A program made the translations under genes and the position numbers. Below the pieces are notes generated by a model. That model saw nothing but the letters and a program-made list of their open reading frames with translations, was not told the origin of the DNA and searched no databases. 64,000 nt of DNA, from positions 16,361,876-16,425,875 of the forward strand of contig NC_092567.1 of the NCBI RefSeq assembly GCF_037975245.1. The letters run 5' to 3'. The DNA comes from Apostichopus japonicus (taxonomy: Eukaryota > Echinodermata > Holothuroidea > Aspidochirotida > Stichopodidae). Positions within the stretch are counted from its first letter, which is position 1, and the number at the start of each line of letters is the position of its first letter. Of this stretch, positions 1 to 13,200 are shown piece after piece.

Positions 1-1208
1 CTTAAAACAAAACACACACTTACGAATCAAGCACCGATGTGCAGGCAAACAGTCACACTTTGTGTGCATGCTGCTGCATTAAAAATCATGTTGTCATAAA
101 GAAGTGGGACCTAACCTGTTGTGAAAATTTATTATTTAGCATTATTTAACGTCAGATCCCGTCAACATTTACCCATCATGTAAAAATAATTATATAAAAG
201 GAAATTAAAGCAAACTAAAAAAACCAATCTTCATTACTAAACAGCATGATAGAAATTATTTATGGTGAACAAATCTCTCAACCAACAAATAATTCGAGTT
301 TGGAAGACAAGATCGTTTCGCCAACGGCAAGAGTGAATTGATCTGGGTCCTGATCGCATAGATCTTGTATTAAAACATTTCTTGTTTTTCATTGTCAATG
401 TTTTTGGCTGATTTCAGAGGTGACATATCTGTAAATGTAAGTTCTTTAATAGTACTAATTTATCGACATATTAACCTTATACCATGCACTCAGGTTACAC
501 TCGGTAGCGACTTCCTAGAGGCACTATGACATCACATGTAAAGAAGTTGACATTTTCACATGCTATAGTTTTAAATATTTATGAATATTTATGAGTTAGT
601 CTGTACAGTACTTTGCAGTAATTATTTCCATCACATTTCTTTGACTGTCAATTGAATTAGTGTTTCACCTGTTTTTGTACCTAGAGAGTCGATCTTGTGT
701 TGATCCTCGAGCCCTTCACACCTACTGTAAGTTCAACATTCCGATACTGCGAGCCTTAATTTGTCAATATTCTGCTGGCAGGTCATTAAATTAATTAAAC
801 TTCCTGAGATTAACTTCCCCACATGTCTTCATGTTTTTCCTTTGGATTGCAGACTTACAATAGGACAAACTGATAGCCCAATGACTTAACATTTAAGATT
901 TGAAACTTCCTAGAGGAAGTGGGGGGGTGATTTGGGAGAGGAATTGTTCATCATAAGTGTCTTTATAACTTACAGTAGTAAAGATGAGGGTTTAATCGCC
1001 TTAGAATGATCACGAATTTGTTTTGTTTTTATAGTACCTTCACTGTTTGATCATAAACATTTCTTAACAAGATTTGAATTATTTGGCAAAGAAACACACA
1101 AAGCTTAAAGGCAATCATGCATCCTATTCATTCATTCATTTTGATCTGATCAATTTCTTGGATAGTGTGCAATTGCTTTTGACTGACACCAAAGGAGAAG
1201 AGGTGACT
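1..1208. other. Downstream flank of APIP, no gene seen
   Basis: AT-rich sequence 3' of the APIP stop codon. It should contain the APIP 3' UTR; an ATTAAA-type signal on the minus strand lies near 991-996, about 210 nt past the stop, but this is weak. I see no other coding exon or recognisable repeat. Confidence 0.4.
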
Positions 1209-4200
1209 TTATGAGGGCGCTACTTCTTCTCCTTTTGGTACCTCAGCTGGATCAAGTCCAAACTGCTTCATCTTGATCGCCGTCTCAAATAAGTAGTCGT
1301 AACTCTCGCATCTGTCATAGAGAGAAAGAGAGAGACAAGAATGAGATGATGAATGCTGAGAATTAACTTTTCTTTAGCTTATGTGTTTAGCTGTATGTTT
1401 AAAGGGTGTGAAGACTCGCACTAAAAGAAACGTCTAATGCCGGAAATTCGACCTAGTTTCGAAAGAGGTGTAACAGAAGTGTTAAACACCACCATTGATC
1501 CCAGAAAATACACACACAGCTTGCTGCCGTCGGTAATTAGACACTAGTGTATACAGTCTGTACATACAACTGCGGTCAATTTCATTTTCATTACTGTACT
1601 TTCTGCATTTTGTAGCGACACTAACAAAACGTCACTTGCAAGCAACAGAAAATAAACTTTTTCAGATGGCCGCACGCGGTTTGGGGCGAGTCTTCAATGC
1701 CTTTAAGAATGTGTTTTAGCTATCGGGTCTAGCTATGTGTTTAGCTCTGTCTTAGCAACGTATTCATGTTAGCTATACGTTTTCAGCTGTGTCAGCTAAC
1801 TGTGAATCTACGTGTTAGCTTTGTGTTTGGATATGTGTTAGGTCATGTGTTAGCTAGATGATTATCTAACATGAACTACATTACTGCATAATGTGCCCAG
1901 CATCCTTCAATGACTTCACTTGTTTTGTTTCATTACAGGTCTCGCACCATACGAACAGTAGCTGCCGCACATGATGAAAGACACATGATTAAAGATATAT
2001 AAAAATATTTATAACTTACCTTAGTTTTACTTTCTGCCAAGATTCACCCCATACATAGATACTATGTATCTGATTAAAATATTTATAACTTACCTTAGTT
2101 TTACTTTCTGCCAAGATTCACCCCATACATAGATACTATGTATCTGACTAAAATATTTATAACTTACCTGAGTTTTACTTTCTGCCAAGATTCACCCCAT
2201 TCATAGATACTATGTATCTGCCTAAAATATCTATAAATTACCTTAGTTTTACTTTCTGCCAAGATTCACCCCATACATCGATATTATGTATCAGACTTTA
2301 AAAATTATAACTTACCTTAGGTTTACTTTCTGCCAAGATTCACCCCATACATAGATACTATGTATCTGCCTAAAATATCTATAAATTACCTTAGTTTTAC
2401 TTTCTGCCAAGATTCACCCCATACATAGATATTATGTATCAGACTTTAAAAATTATAACTTACCTTAGTTTTACTTTCTGCCAAGATTCACCCCATACAT
2501 AGATACTATGTATCTGATTAAAATATTTATAACTTACCTTAGTTTTACTTTCTGCCAAGATTCACCCCATACATAGATACTATGTATCTGACTAAAATAT
2601 TTATAATTTACCTGAGTTTTACTTTCTGCCAAGATTCACCCCATTCATAGATACTATGTATCTGCCTAAAATATCTATAAATTACCTTAGTTTTACTTTC
2701 TGCCAAGATTCACCCCATACATCGATATTATGTATCAGACTTTAAAAATTATAACTTACCTTAGGTTTACTTTCTGCCAAGATTCACCCCATACATAGAT
2801 ACTATGTATCTGCCTAAAATATCTATAAATTACCTTAGTTTTACTTTCTGCCAAGATTCACCCCATACATAGATATTATGTATCAGACTTTAAAAATTAT
2901 AACTTACCTTAGTTTTACTTTCTGCCAAGATTCACCCCATACATAGATACTATGTATCAGACGAAGATATTTATAACTTACCTTAGTTTTACTTTCTGCC
3001 AAGATTCACCCCATACATAGATACCATGTCTTCTGACTATGACAGCATTGGTATTAGGATAGTCATCAAGTGCTTTCTCCATTTTGGCCTTTAAAAAGAG
3101 AAAAGAAAAAAGAGGAGATTAAATTTACAATATAATAGAAGCTTTTAGCTTTTTGCACCCAACTTTTTATGACTTCCTATAAAAAGAAGAGCCAACTCAG
3201 CTATGATATTTCGCATTTTACTTGAGAGTTATTAGTGAGAGAAATTCTGACCAAAGGGAAGACGTCATGTGACAAGGCTTCCATGTTGGCCAGCACGTGC
3301 TGTGTTACTGTCACCATTCTTTAAAGGAATAGTTCAGGTGTCACAAATGTTTATCTTATATGAAAAAGGACAATAAAAGAAACCCAACGGTGAAGAAATT
3401 ATTCAAATATCTTTTTCCATTTAGGAAATATTCAAGTTTAAAGTTCTCTCTGAATGTGTAGAAACTGCTGAAATCAGACTACACGTAGCTGTGACGTCAT
3501 ATCCTCACATTCCTGAAAAGTCTTTGTTATTTCATTAATATTTTGTAAGATTTTATGACCTACAACCAAAAGATACGTTAGGAGATCTCATATGTGTCAA
3601 GGGAAGTATTTGAGATTTAACATCTGAAGAATGTTTTTTATATTTATTTTTTAGATTTGTGAGAAAAAAAATGAAATTATTTTTTAATGAAATATATTGA
3701 CACATGTTAAGGAAGTGAGGATGTGACATCACACCCTCACAGTTAGTCTTTCTACACCAGTCATTTGCAAAGAAATTTTGAAATCTTCAAAGTGTGATAT
3801 CTCCTGAACAGAGAATGCTATCATGGTAGTTTCTTCACTATTCTGTTTGTCTTTTAAAGCTCTTTCATACAAGATTGACATATCAGACACCTGAACCAAT
3901 CCTTTAAAAGTGATCTTCTCTCCAAGCCCACCCCTGCCTCTTCCCCCTGCCCCATATGTTAAATGATGTCTTCTGTTTACCTTGCACTACGTTGCAAACT
4001 GAATTTTATGTCGTCATTGTAACACAGTCAAATATCAAAGCATATATATATATCAAAGCATCATGTATCAACGCAGTCAAATATCAACTTCGTAATTAGA
4101 GAAAACAAATTACATAACTGAATAAAAAAACCACTAAAAATATTAAAAACTGTTGGCATTTCCTCATTAGTCATCTTGTTTCTAGCAGATCTGTTTCTCA

Positions 4201-7200
4201 CAAGCATTTCAATTACAAATTAATCCCCGACTCACTAATAACTGGGTCCGCGTTTTTTTCATTCCACTCCTTCCCTCCCCTGTTTTCCTATTTCACAATT
4301 TTTCATACCATAACATAAGCAGTACGCAGGAGCCACGAAAAAATTTCCTTTATTTCAGTGACAGACATTCTGTACCAATTTCATGAAATTTGGGGGAAAG
4401 TGACTTTCAGTCAAAACAATACCATATAAATGCTACAACATCTGTTCAGCCACTAAATGGTCATAAAATAACAGCTATATTTACAGATATATGTAATATA
4501 AAAATAATTGTCCCAAGACTTCTAAAGCAAAAGGAAACGATACATTTTGCCGTTCAAAACCTTACAAAGAATTTCCACAGGATTGTCAGAATTATGTGTA
4601 AGAGTGAGAACAAAGATTAGTGTTAATTTAATGGGAATTTTACTTACAATTGTTTTTGTCTCATCATGTGCATTCTGTATGATCGGCACAACTAGTTCTT
4701 CATCATATCTGTGAAAAAGATGAAATTACTTCTACGATTATCAATGCATATACTACACAATACGTTTAGAAAATCTTTGAATAAAGCAATCCAAATCATC
4801 TTGAAAATGAGAGGGAAATTTAATTCTGGCATGTGACATCTTTTATTTACTCTCACTGCATCAAGGGCCACCAAAGGATTCGCACATGGTACTCGCAAAC
4901 AGAGGACTCCAGCTTTGAAAAGAGAAACATTTGCTTTTAATGTTGCTTGAAGCAATAGTTAGAACTGTGGTAGAATATACAATTGTTGTTAAACTCAATT
5001 ATTGAAAACGAAATAAACTGAAAAAAATGTAATCGACTGATGTCATATTTAGACTTGATCAAGTCTTCAGCGTGACCTGTGAAGGATCATTAAATCTGTG
5101 ATATCTGTTAAATGGAACAAGATTTTCATTAGTTGTTTGGGAAAACTGTTTTTATAAAAGTCATCTCTATCATAGAGACCATAAATGATGGTAGGATTTT
5201 GTGTCTCCTTGAAAACATCTAACAATCCAACATTTACTTTCAAGCAGTGGCGTAGCCAGCATTCTATCGTTAGGGGGGCAAGATTTTTCTTAAGGGGGGC
5301 AACCCTGTGATGGTTGATGGTGGCAATTACCAAGGAATATATGAAATTGAATATATTGAGTGGCATCATTGGTCGCTGCAAATGCACATGGGTTGCTAGC
5401 GCTTATTTGTAATGGTTATACAACCGGCCAAATTATTGGCACTTATTCTGCAGGACGATATTGATCAAGGGTCTCCGTATGTGGGTATGATGAAGGCCCA
5501 AAATTTTTAATATCTCGGTCTGATTACCAAGTTCTGACCTTTTAGAACTCGAAAAAATATAATTTTGAATACATCACTGGATTTCATTTGGGGGGCAAGA
5601 CTGTAGCACAAAGCAAAGCCCCCTTCTGGCTACAACACAGCTTTCAAGGGATGTTATTAATACTCTATTTCTGCAGAGAAGATGAGAAAATCTCCAACTC
5701 ACCGGCCACCAACTCCCCTGATCATCTGTTGGTGAGTGATGCGGAATTCATTGCCGGGATATAAAATACTGATGAAGGTGGCAGACGGTGAATGAGTGTG
5801 GAAGACAGCACCGGGATCTTAAAAATTCAAATCGATGACGACAAAGAGAAAATATGATTATATTAATTGGCAATTTTCATCATTGTAAATTTCAGAATTT
5901 TCTGTGTTCATAATTTGTACTGTGACCCTTAAAGGGTGTGACGACTCGCCCAAAAAGAAACGTCATATGCTGGTAATCTGACCTAGTTTCGAATGAGGTG
6001 TAACAGAAGTGTTAGACACCACCATCTATCCCAGAAAATACACACACAGCTTGGGTACTGTTGGTAATTAGACACTAGTGTACAGTCAGTACCATATAGC
6101 TGCGGTCAATACCCACAGCAAAGTGTACAAACTATACAGCGATAAACATCTCAGGTCCAGCTAAAGATACTGTAACAAGGTATCATATTTCATTACTGTC
6201 TGCATTTTGTAGGGACACGAACAAAACTTCCCTTGCAAGCAACGGAAAGTTAACTTTTCAGATGGCAGCAGGCGGTTTGGGGAGAGTCTTCAATGCCTTT
6301 AAGTACACCAAATTCACACTACAGGTATGACATATCTCTCAGTCAATTGCAATAAGACATTCGTCTCTAACGAACATCGGTCTGCCTTTTGTTTATGGCT
6401 AGTTTCCAGATTGTCCATCAGCATCGTTGGTACTTCAACACCTTCACAATTAAAATACCCATCTTTGTTTTGTAAGACTCAAGTAGAATAAACCTGTTAT
6501 ACTTTTGTTTTTCATGAACATCACAGTCATGTCAATGTCAAGGAGGAAAATGATTGCATCTTCACAAATTACAAAAAGGCTCATACATCTTGAAATCAAA
6601 ATAAGAAGATAATGTGAAAGCCCTTCGCAAGCTTGCGAACGCTCTTGATGAACTACATACAGACTTGTCGGGTGATTGACTAGTTCAAGCTTCCTCTTGT
6701 GCCGTTCGGCCAAACAGAAAAAAAATAATAATTGCCTAACAAAACACAAGTTAAGTTGATCTTTAAATCAATTTGTTTGACTCGAATCATGTGACATTTT
6801 GTAATTCAATTTTTATATCATCATAGACAAGCATGTGAATAACTCATGCTAACAATGTGCTACAGCTGGTGATTTGATGTCAACAGTAACCCAAAATCAT
6901 AGATGGTAATAAAACTCTTGATAACGACATCTGGTCAAGTGCCACAAAACTAGAAAAATGCCGATATGACAAGCTCTCCAGCCTCTCTGTTGATTCTGGC
7001 AACTGGTGCGGAGAGCCAATGGGGAATCTTTCTTAAACTACAGTTCTCCCTCAAACTTCATCAAATCCCATAACTATGATGTCCAAGATGGATGGCAGGT
7101 CAAAATAAGATTAGATTAGATCAACTTTATTAAACCACGAGGGTACTTGTATGCTTATATAAAACAGGATATGAGATACCAACATTAACATATGAAGACC

Positions 7201-10200
7201 TTAAACGTACAGACTCAGTACAGTATCAAACAAATGTAAGAATATGAAAAAATAAGACATTTTTAAACAGGATTTGAGATAAAAACATTAACATATGAAA
7301 ACCTAAAACGTACAGTATCAAACAATTGTAAAGAATATGAAAACATAAGACATTTTAAAACATGCAGTAAACCAATATACAAGATGTGAATGCAGTGCAA
7401 TGTTTATACAATATACAATAGATGTTAAACTTAGGCACATCACTGACCTCTCTTTTGGTAGGCTGTCATCATAAGCCTGGCACACTGGCTTCGACGTAGT
7501 TTCTTCTCCTTTGGAGGTCCATCTAACTCGTCTCCGTTCAGGTTTGTAACGAATAGATCATCGGGCTGCAAGTCAATGTAAGAAGTATATACATGGACAG
7601 ATGAAGTACTGTATTGCATTGAGGATGTCATCCACTTTCATCAGTTCATTAAAGTGACTGGACCATAAAGTCTAATATTACAGAGACAATAGGTCAGTTC
7701 CTCACATGTAACAAAAAAAACTCAAAAGGAAAAACAAAACATTTTAATGGTCTCATTATGACATGGTTCACAATCATAAATACTTTGTCACTGAGATGGC
7801 TCTGTTGGTTATGTCAACTCAATAACAATTCTGTTGGTTGAGTAAATAATTAGAATTTAGAAAACAACATTTGGATTAAACATTAACATCAAGGCCTGCA
7901 TGTATGGAGGTGGTAAGTCATCCAAGACTTAGCATTCTAAAGGAGCTTTCCAGAATTTTAGCATGTTTAAAGGTGTGTAAATGAATTATCTTATTTGTCT
8001 TCGACTCTAACATATCACAGCAAAAATTCTGAATAAAGTCATACATTCAGCAAAATATTCCAAAATCCTCACATTATACAAAGTCACTTTTGATCCTTTG
8101 GAATAGTTCCAACTTTTATCGTATTGCCCACTGCCACCCTTATCTACCTCTTGAAAATCCCTACCCCTCCCCTTCCCCCTGGACTGTATTATTCCTTTTC
8201 CTTATTTTGTTTATACCTATTCCTTATCAGAAGCAAAAAGATACATGTGATGCTAACCTGAACTCTTTCTTTTTGAACCCCAGATGGTGTTACATAGATT
8301 TCATTTCTGTGAAAGGCAAAGAAATAGAAATAATATTGAAAACAAAACAGATAAAAAGTAACGACAGAAAGATATGGTATTACTAGACTTCTAGTTTTGC
8401 TGTAGAGGCAATCGGAGGCATTATGTTCCACTATCCAGTCATAGGATGGTAGAAAACTTACTATACATTAAAGGAGACAAATGTCAGGTATTTAAAAAAG
8501 GGGTGCCACATACAGAAACACATGTTGTCTACCAACAGCTTACACTAGTAGTAACAGAAATATGGCAATCTTTCCCAAGGTAATGGTCAAAATTTGGAAT
8601 ATTTCCTGGATTAATGCCAGTTGACTTTGCCATTTGTCAGTAGGGGAAAACTAGGCACTGACAATTTTTCTGCTAGTAGATGTCAAGAACAATAAGACAG
8701 GGTACTGTTAGTAACGCCCATTATCAGAACAATAACACATGGTATTGTAAGTACCGTCCATTATCAGAACAATAACACATGGTACTGTTAGTACCGCCCA
8801 TTATCAGAACAATAACACATGGTACGGTAAGTACTGCCCATTATCAGAACAATAACACATGGTACGGTAAGTACCACCCACTAGCAGAACAATAATGCAT
8901 GATACTGTAAGTACCACCCATTATCAGAACAATAACTCATGGTACTGTAAGTACCAACCATTATCAGAACAACAACACATGGTACTGTAAGTACCGCCCA
9001 TTATCAGAACAATAACACATGGTACAGTAAGTACTGCCCATTATCAGAACAATAACACATGGTACGGTAAGTACCACCCACTAGCAGAACAATAATGCAT
9101 GATACTGTAAGTACCAACCATTATCAGAACAATAACACATGGTACTGTAAGTACCAACCATTATCAGAACAACAACACATGGTACTGTAAGTACCGCCCA
9201 TTATCAGAACAATAACACATGGTACGATAAGTACCACCCACTAGCAGAACAATAATGCATGATACTGTAAGTACCACCCATTATCAGAACAATAACACAT
9301 GGTACTGTTAGTACCGCCCATTATCAGAACAATAACACATGGTACTGTTAGTACAGCCCATTATCAGAACAATAACACATGGTACTGTAAGTTACGCCCA
9401 TTATCAGAACAATAATAATAATAAGACTTATAATGCGCACACACCACTCAAAGAATGTTCATGGCGCAAATGACAATGAGAAATGATACAAATAATACAG
9501 AAAAATACAAAACAATGACAGAAGAAAAACTTAATGGTATGAGATCATATAAAAGCTTTTGTCATTAAGTGGGATTTTATGCTCTTCTTAAAGTTAGAGA
9601 GAGTAGATGTTTTTCTGATTTTTAAGGGAAGTTGGTTCCATAAGTGAGGGGCAGAAACAATAAATGACCTATCCCCCCAAGAATGTTTGGACTTAATTTC
9701 AGATAATAAAAATTGAGAGCTGGAACTTAGATTACGAGAGGGGACATAAATATGTAATAAGTCAGAAATATACATTGGATCATGTCCTTTAAGTGGTTTA
9801 TAAACAATAAGGAGAATTTTATACATAATACGATATTTTACAGGTAGCCAGTGCAAGTTTTTTAAGACAGGGTGGATATGACAATACTTATGAGAATGAG
9901 TTACAATACGTGCAGCTGAGTTTTGGATTAATTGGAGTCTATGAATCTGTTCATGTGGAAGACCGAGGAGTAAGGAATTGCCCATATCCAACCTTGAAGT
10001 GATAAAAGAATGTACAATTTGTTCAGTTGCCTTATCATTTAAATAGTTTCGTAATTTGTAGATGCCTCTGAGATGAAATGCAGCAGAACTTGTTATTTTG
10101 GAAATGTGGCGTTTCATAGACATACTGGAATCGAAAATTACACCAAGATTACGCGCATGAGTGGAAGGGCGAACCTGAACATTACCAATTGATATGAATG

Positions 10201-13200
10201 GAATATTAATTTTAGCAAGCTGATGACAAGAACCAACAAGAGCCCAAGGGCACTGTGGTTCCTTGCTTGGGGTATATGACAATACACATCATATTATCAA
10301 GCAAGATTGGGCTGAAATAGTCCAAGTAATTGTCCTACATGTTCCCATAAAGTAACCAACACTATAGCCAACACTTTTGTGATCACAAAATGTGATCTGA
10401 TTTTTTATCAAAAGGCACTTTTGAGATCTATAAATGGCATCGAAAATGTAAGAAATATAAGAGACCTACAAGCGTGTCAACAGATATGATAACAATGGTG
10501 ACCTCAGATGACATGACCTTTAAGTTTCAAAATGTTCCACCACCCCATTCACAACTTGTCCCAAAATATCAACCATGTCACACCATGGCATTGAGATTTA
10601 ATTGCATTAAATGTCAAAAAATTAACTTTTGAACTTGTATGTAACTTCACACACAAAGGTCACCCGGAGGTCAACCAATTGACATTTTTGATCGGTGAGA
10701 CCTAAATAGAGCATGACTGTAAAAATTCAAACATTTTTTCTTTGCCCATTTTCTCCCCCCATGATACTACTTTTTTAACATTAGCTGACCTTTGGTGACC
10801 TTGGATCACATGACCGTTAAGTTTGAAAATATTCCCCTATACCATTTGCAACTTGTCCAAAAAAATCAACCTTGTCACACCTTGGCACTGGGAGTTATTG
10901 CATTAAATGTCTGAAAATTAACTTTGACCTCAAATAACTTCGCACACGAAGGTCAAATGGGGGTCAACCCATTGACATTTATGATCAGAAGGTACCTTTA
11001 ACATCTGAAAATAGCATCGAAACTGTAAAAATTCACAAAACACGAAAAGGTCACCAGAGGTCAAATTGAGGTCAAGGGTCACCCAGATGCGGGTCGACAA
11101 TTAGATTACATTGAAGCAACTCCCAACCCTAACGGACAATTTGTTCTCAAGTTGTCGCAAAAATACTAGTTTTTTATCATTAATTGACCTTTGGTGACCT
11201 TGTATCACATGACCCTTAAGTTTGAAAATATTCCCCTATACCATTTGCAACTACTCCAAAAGTATCAACCTTGTCACACCTTGGAACTGGGAGTTATTGC
11301 ATTAAATGTCTGAAAATTAACTTTGACCTCAAATAACTTCGCACACGAAGGTCACACGGGTGTCAACCTATTGACATTTATGATCAGAAGTTACCTTTAA
11401 CATCTGAAAATAGCATCAAAACTGTAAAAATCCACAAATCACTAAAAAGGTCACCAGAGGTCAAATTGAGGTCAAGGGTCACCCAGATGCGGGTCGACAA
11501 TTGGATTACATTGAAGCAACTCCCAACCCTAACGGACAATTTGTTCTCAAGTTATCGCAAAAAATACTAGTTTTTTATCATTAATTGACCTTTGGTGACC
11601 TCGGATCACATGACCGTTAAGTTTGAAAATATTCCCCTATACCATTTGCAACTTGTCTCAAAATATCAACTGTGTAACACCTTGGCACTGGGAGTTTTTA
11701 CACTAAATGTCTGAAAATTAACTTTGACCTCATATAACTTAACATACAAAGGTCACCTTGGGTCAACTTATTGACATTTTTGATTGATGAGACCTAAATT
11801 AGAGCATCAAACTATAAAAATTCAAACATTTTATTCTTTGCCCATTTTCTACCCCCAAAATACTAGTTTTTTGACATTAATTGACCTTTGGTGACCTCGG
11901 ATCACATGACCGTTAAGTTTGAAAATATTCCCCTATACCATTTGCAACTTGTCCAAAAATATCAACCATGTCACACCTTGGATCTGGGAGTTGTTGCATT
12001 AAATGTGTGAAAATTAACTTTGACCTCGTATAACTTCGCACACGAAGGTCACACGGGTGTCAACCAATTGACATTTTTGATCGGAAGGTACCTTTGATAT
12101 CCAAATCTAGCATCAAAACCAAACATTTTCTTTTTTGCTCGTTTCCTCCCAAAATAAGCACATTTTTTCTAATGTGACCTTTGACCTTTTGACCTTGGTT
12201 TCAGATGTAGTTTAATCTCCTGATTCCAAAAAACAAAACGAAAAGTCTGTACAACCATCCTAACTCCGACCGAAAAACTTTGACCCCATATAACTTCGCA
12301 CATAAAGGTCACACGGGGTCAACCTATTGACATTTATGATCAGAAGGTACCTTTGACATCTGAAAATAGCATCGAAACTGTAAAAATCCCAAAAACACGA
12401 AAAGGTCACCAGAGGTCAAATTGAGGTCAAGGGTCACCCAGATGCGGGTCGACAATTGGATTACATTGAGGCAACTCCCAACCCTAACAGACATTTCGTT
12501 CTCAAGTTATTGCAAAAATACTAGTTTTTTATCATTAATTGACCTTTGGTGACCTCGGATCACATGACCGTTAAGTTTGAAAATGCTCCCCTAACCAGTT
12601 CACAACTTGTCCCAAAATATCAATCTTGTCGCACATTGGCACTGGGAGTTATTGCAGTTTTAATATTTTCGGTTTTTGGACCATAACTGACCTTTGGTGA
12701 CCTTTGTGGGCACCAAAAACAATAGGGCACACCTTCTCTATATGGCGGATCTATAGTCCAAGTTTGGCCTCAATCCAACATTCCCTTATTGAGATAGAGC
12801 GTACCCAAGCAAGTGTCACAGACACACACACACACACACACACACCCATACACACATACATACATACACACACACACACGCCAACCTGACTGCATAGGTT
12901 CCTTTTGCTAAAGCAAGGAACCAAAAAGCAAAAGCTCAGTTTTTTCTTCATTAAGCTTCAAAAAATTACGTCTCATCCACAAACGGATATCATTTATGCA
13001 ACTCTCAAGGCATCTGATGGCTTTAACACTCTCATCTTGAGAAGGACTGAAATCAATGTAAATCTGGGTATCGTCTGCATAAACGTGATATGAAATATTG
13101 TGCTTCACCAAAATTCTACGAATTGGAAGTGTATAAATAGGGAACCACTGAGGTCCAAGGACTGAACCCTGTGGAACTGAATAATCCAATAACACATGGT

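Larger units (their letters stand above)
10237..12917. mobile_element. 2.68-kb repeat element made of ~400-bp tandem units, 7-bp target duplication
   Basis: Inserted into the L2-like LINE and flanked by the direct repeat GAACCAA (10230-10236 and 12918-12924). Near its two ends lie inverted GGTTCCTTGCTT / AAGCAAGGAACC motifs, the right one overlapping the duplication. The interior is a degenerate tandem array: GGGTCGACAATT at 11091, 11491 and 12446, TGACCTTTGGTGACCT at about 400-bp steps and then irregular ones. It ends with a CA-rich tract. No ORF of note. A superfamily cannot be assigned. A short relative appears near 53700-54010. Confidence 0.6.
9413..13189 (-). mobile_element. 5'-truncated L2/CR1-like LINE inserted in the minisatellite
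   Basis: A minus-strand non-LTR retrotransposon inserted inside the 40-bp array, which continues on both sides. It starts within the reverse transcriptase domain (5' truncation) and ends near 9413 with GCGCATTATAAGTCTTATTA and further TTA repeats, as L2-type elements do. The coding part is interrupted by a separate 2.7-kb insertion (10237-12917); without that insertion the two coding pieces join in frame. Confidence 0.8.

Noticed and set aside
8697-9412. CRISPR-like array because of regularly spaced 40-bp repeats
   Set aside because: The units are directly adjacent with no unique spacers, in a eukaryotic intron; this is a minisatellite.
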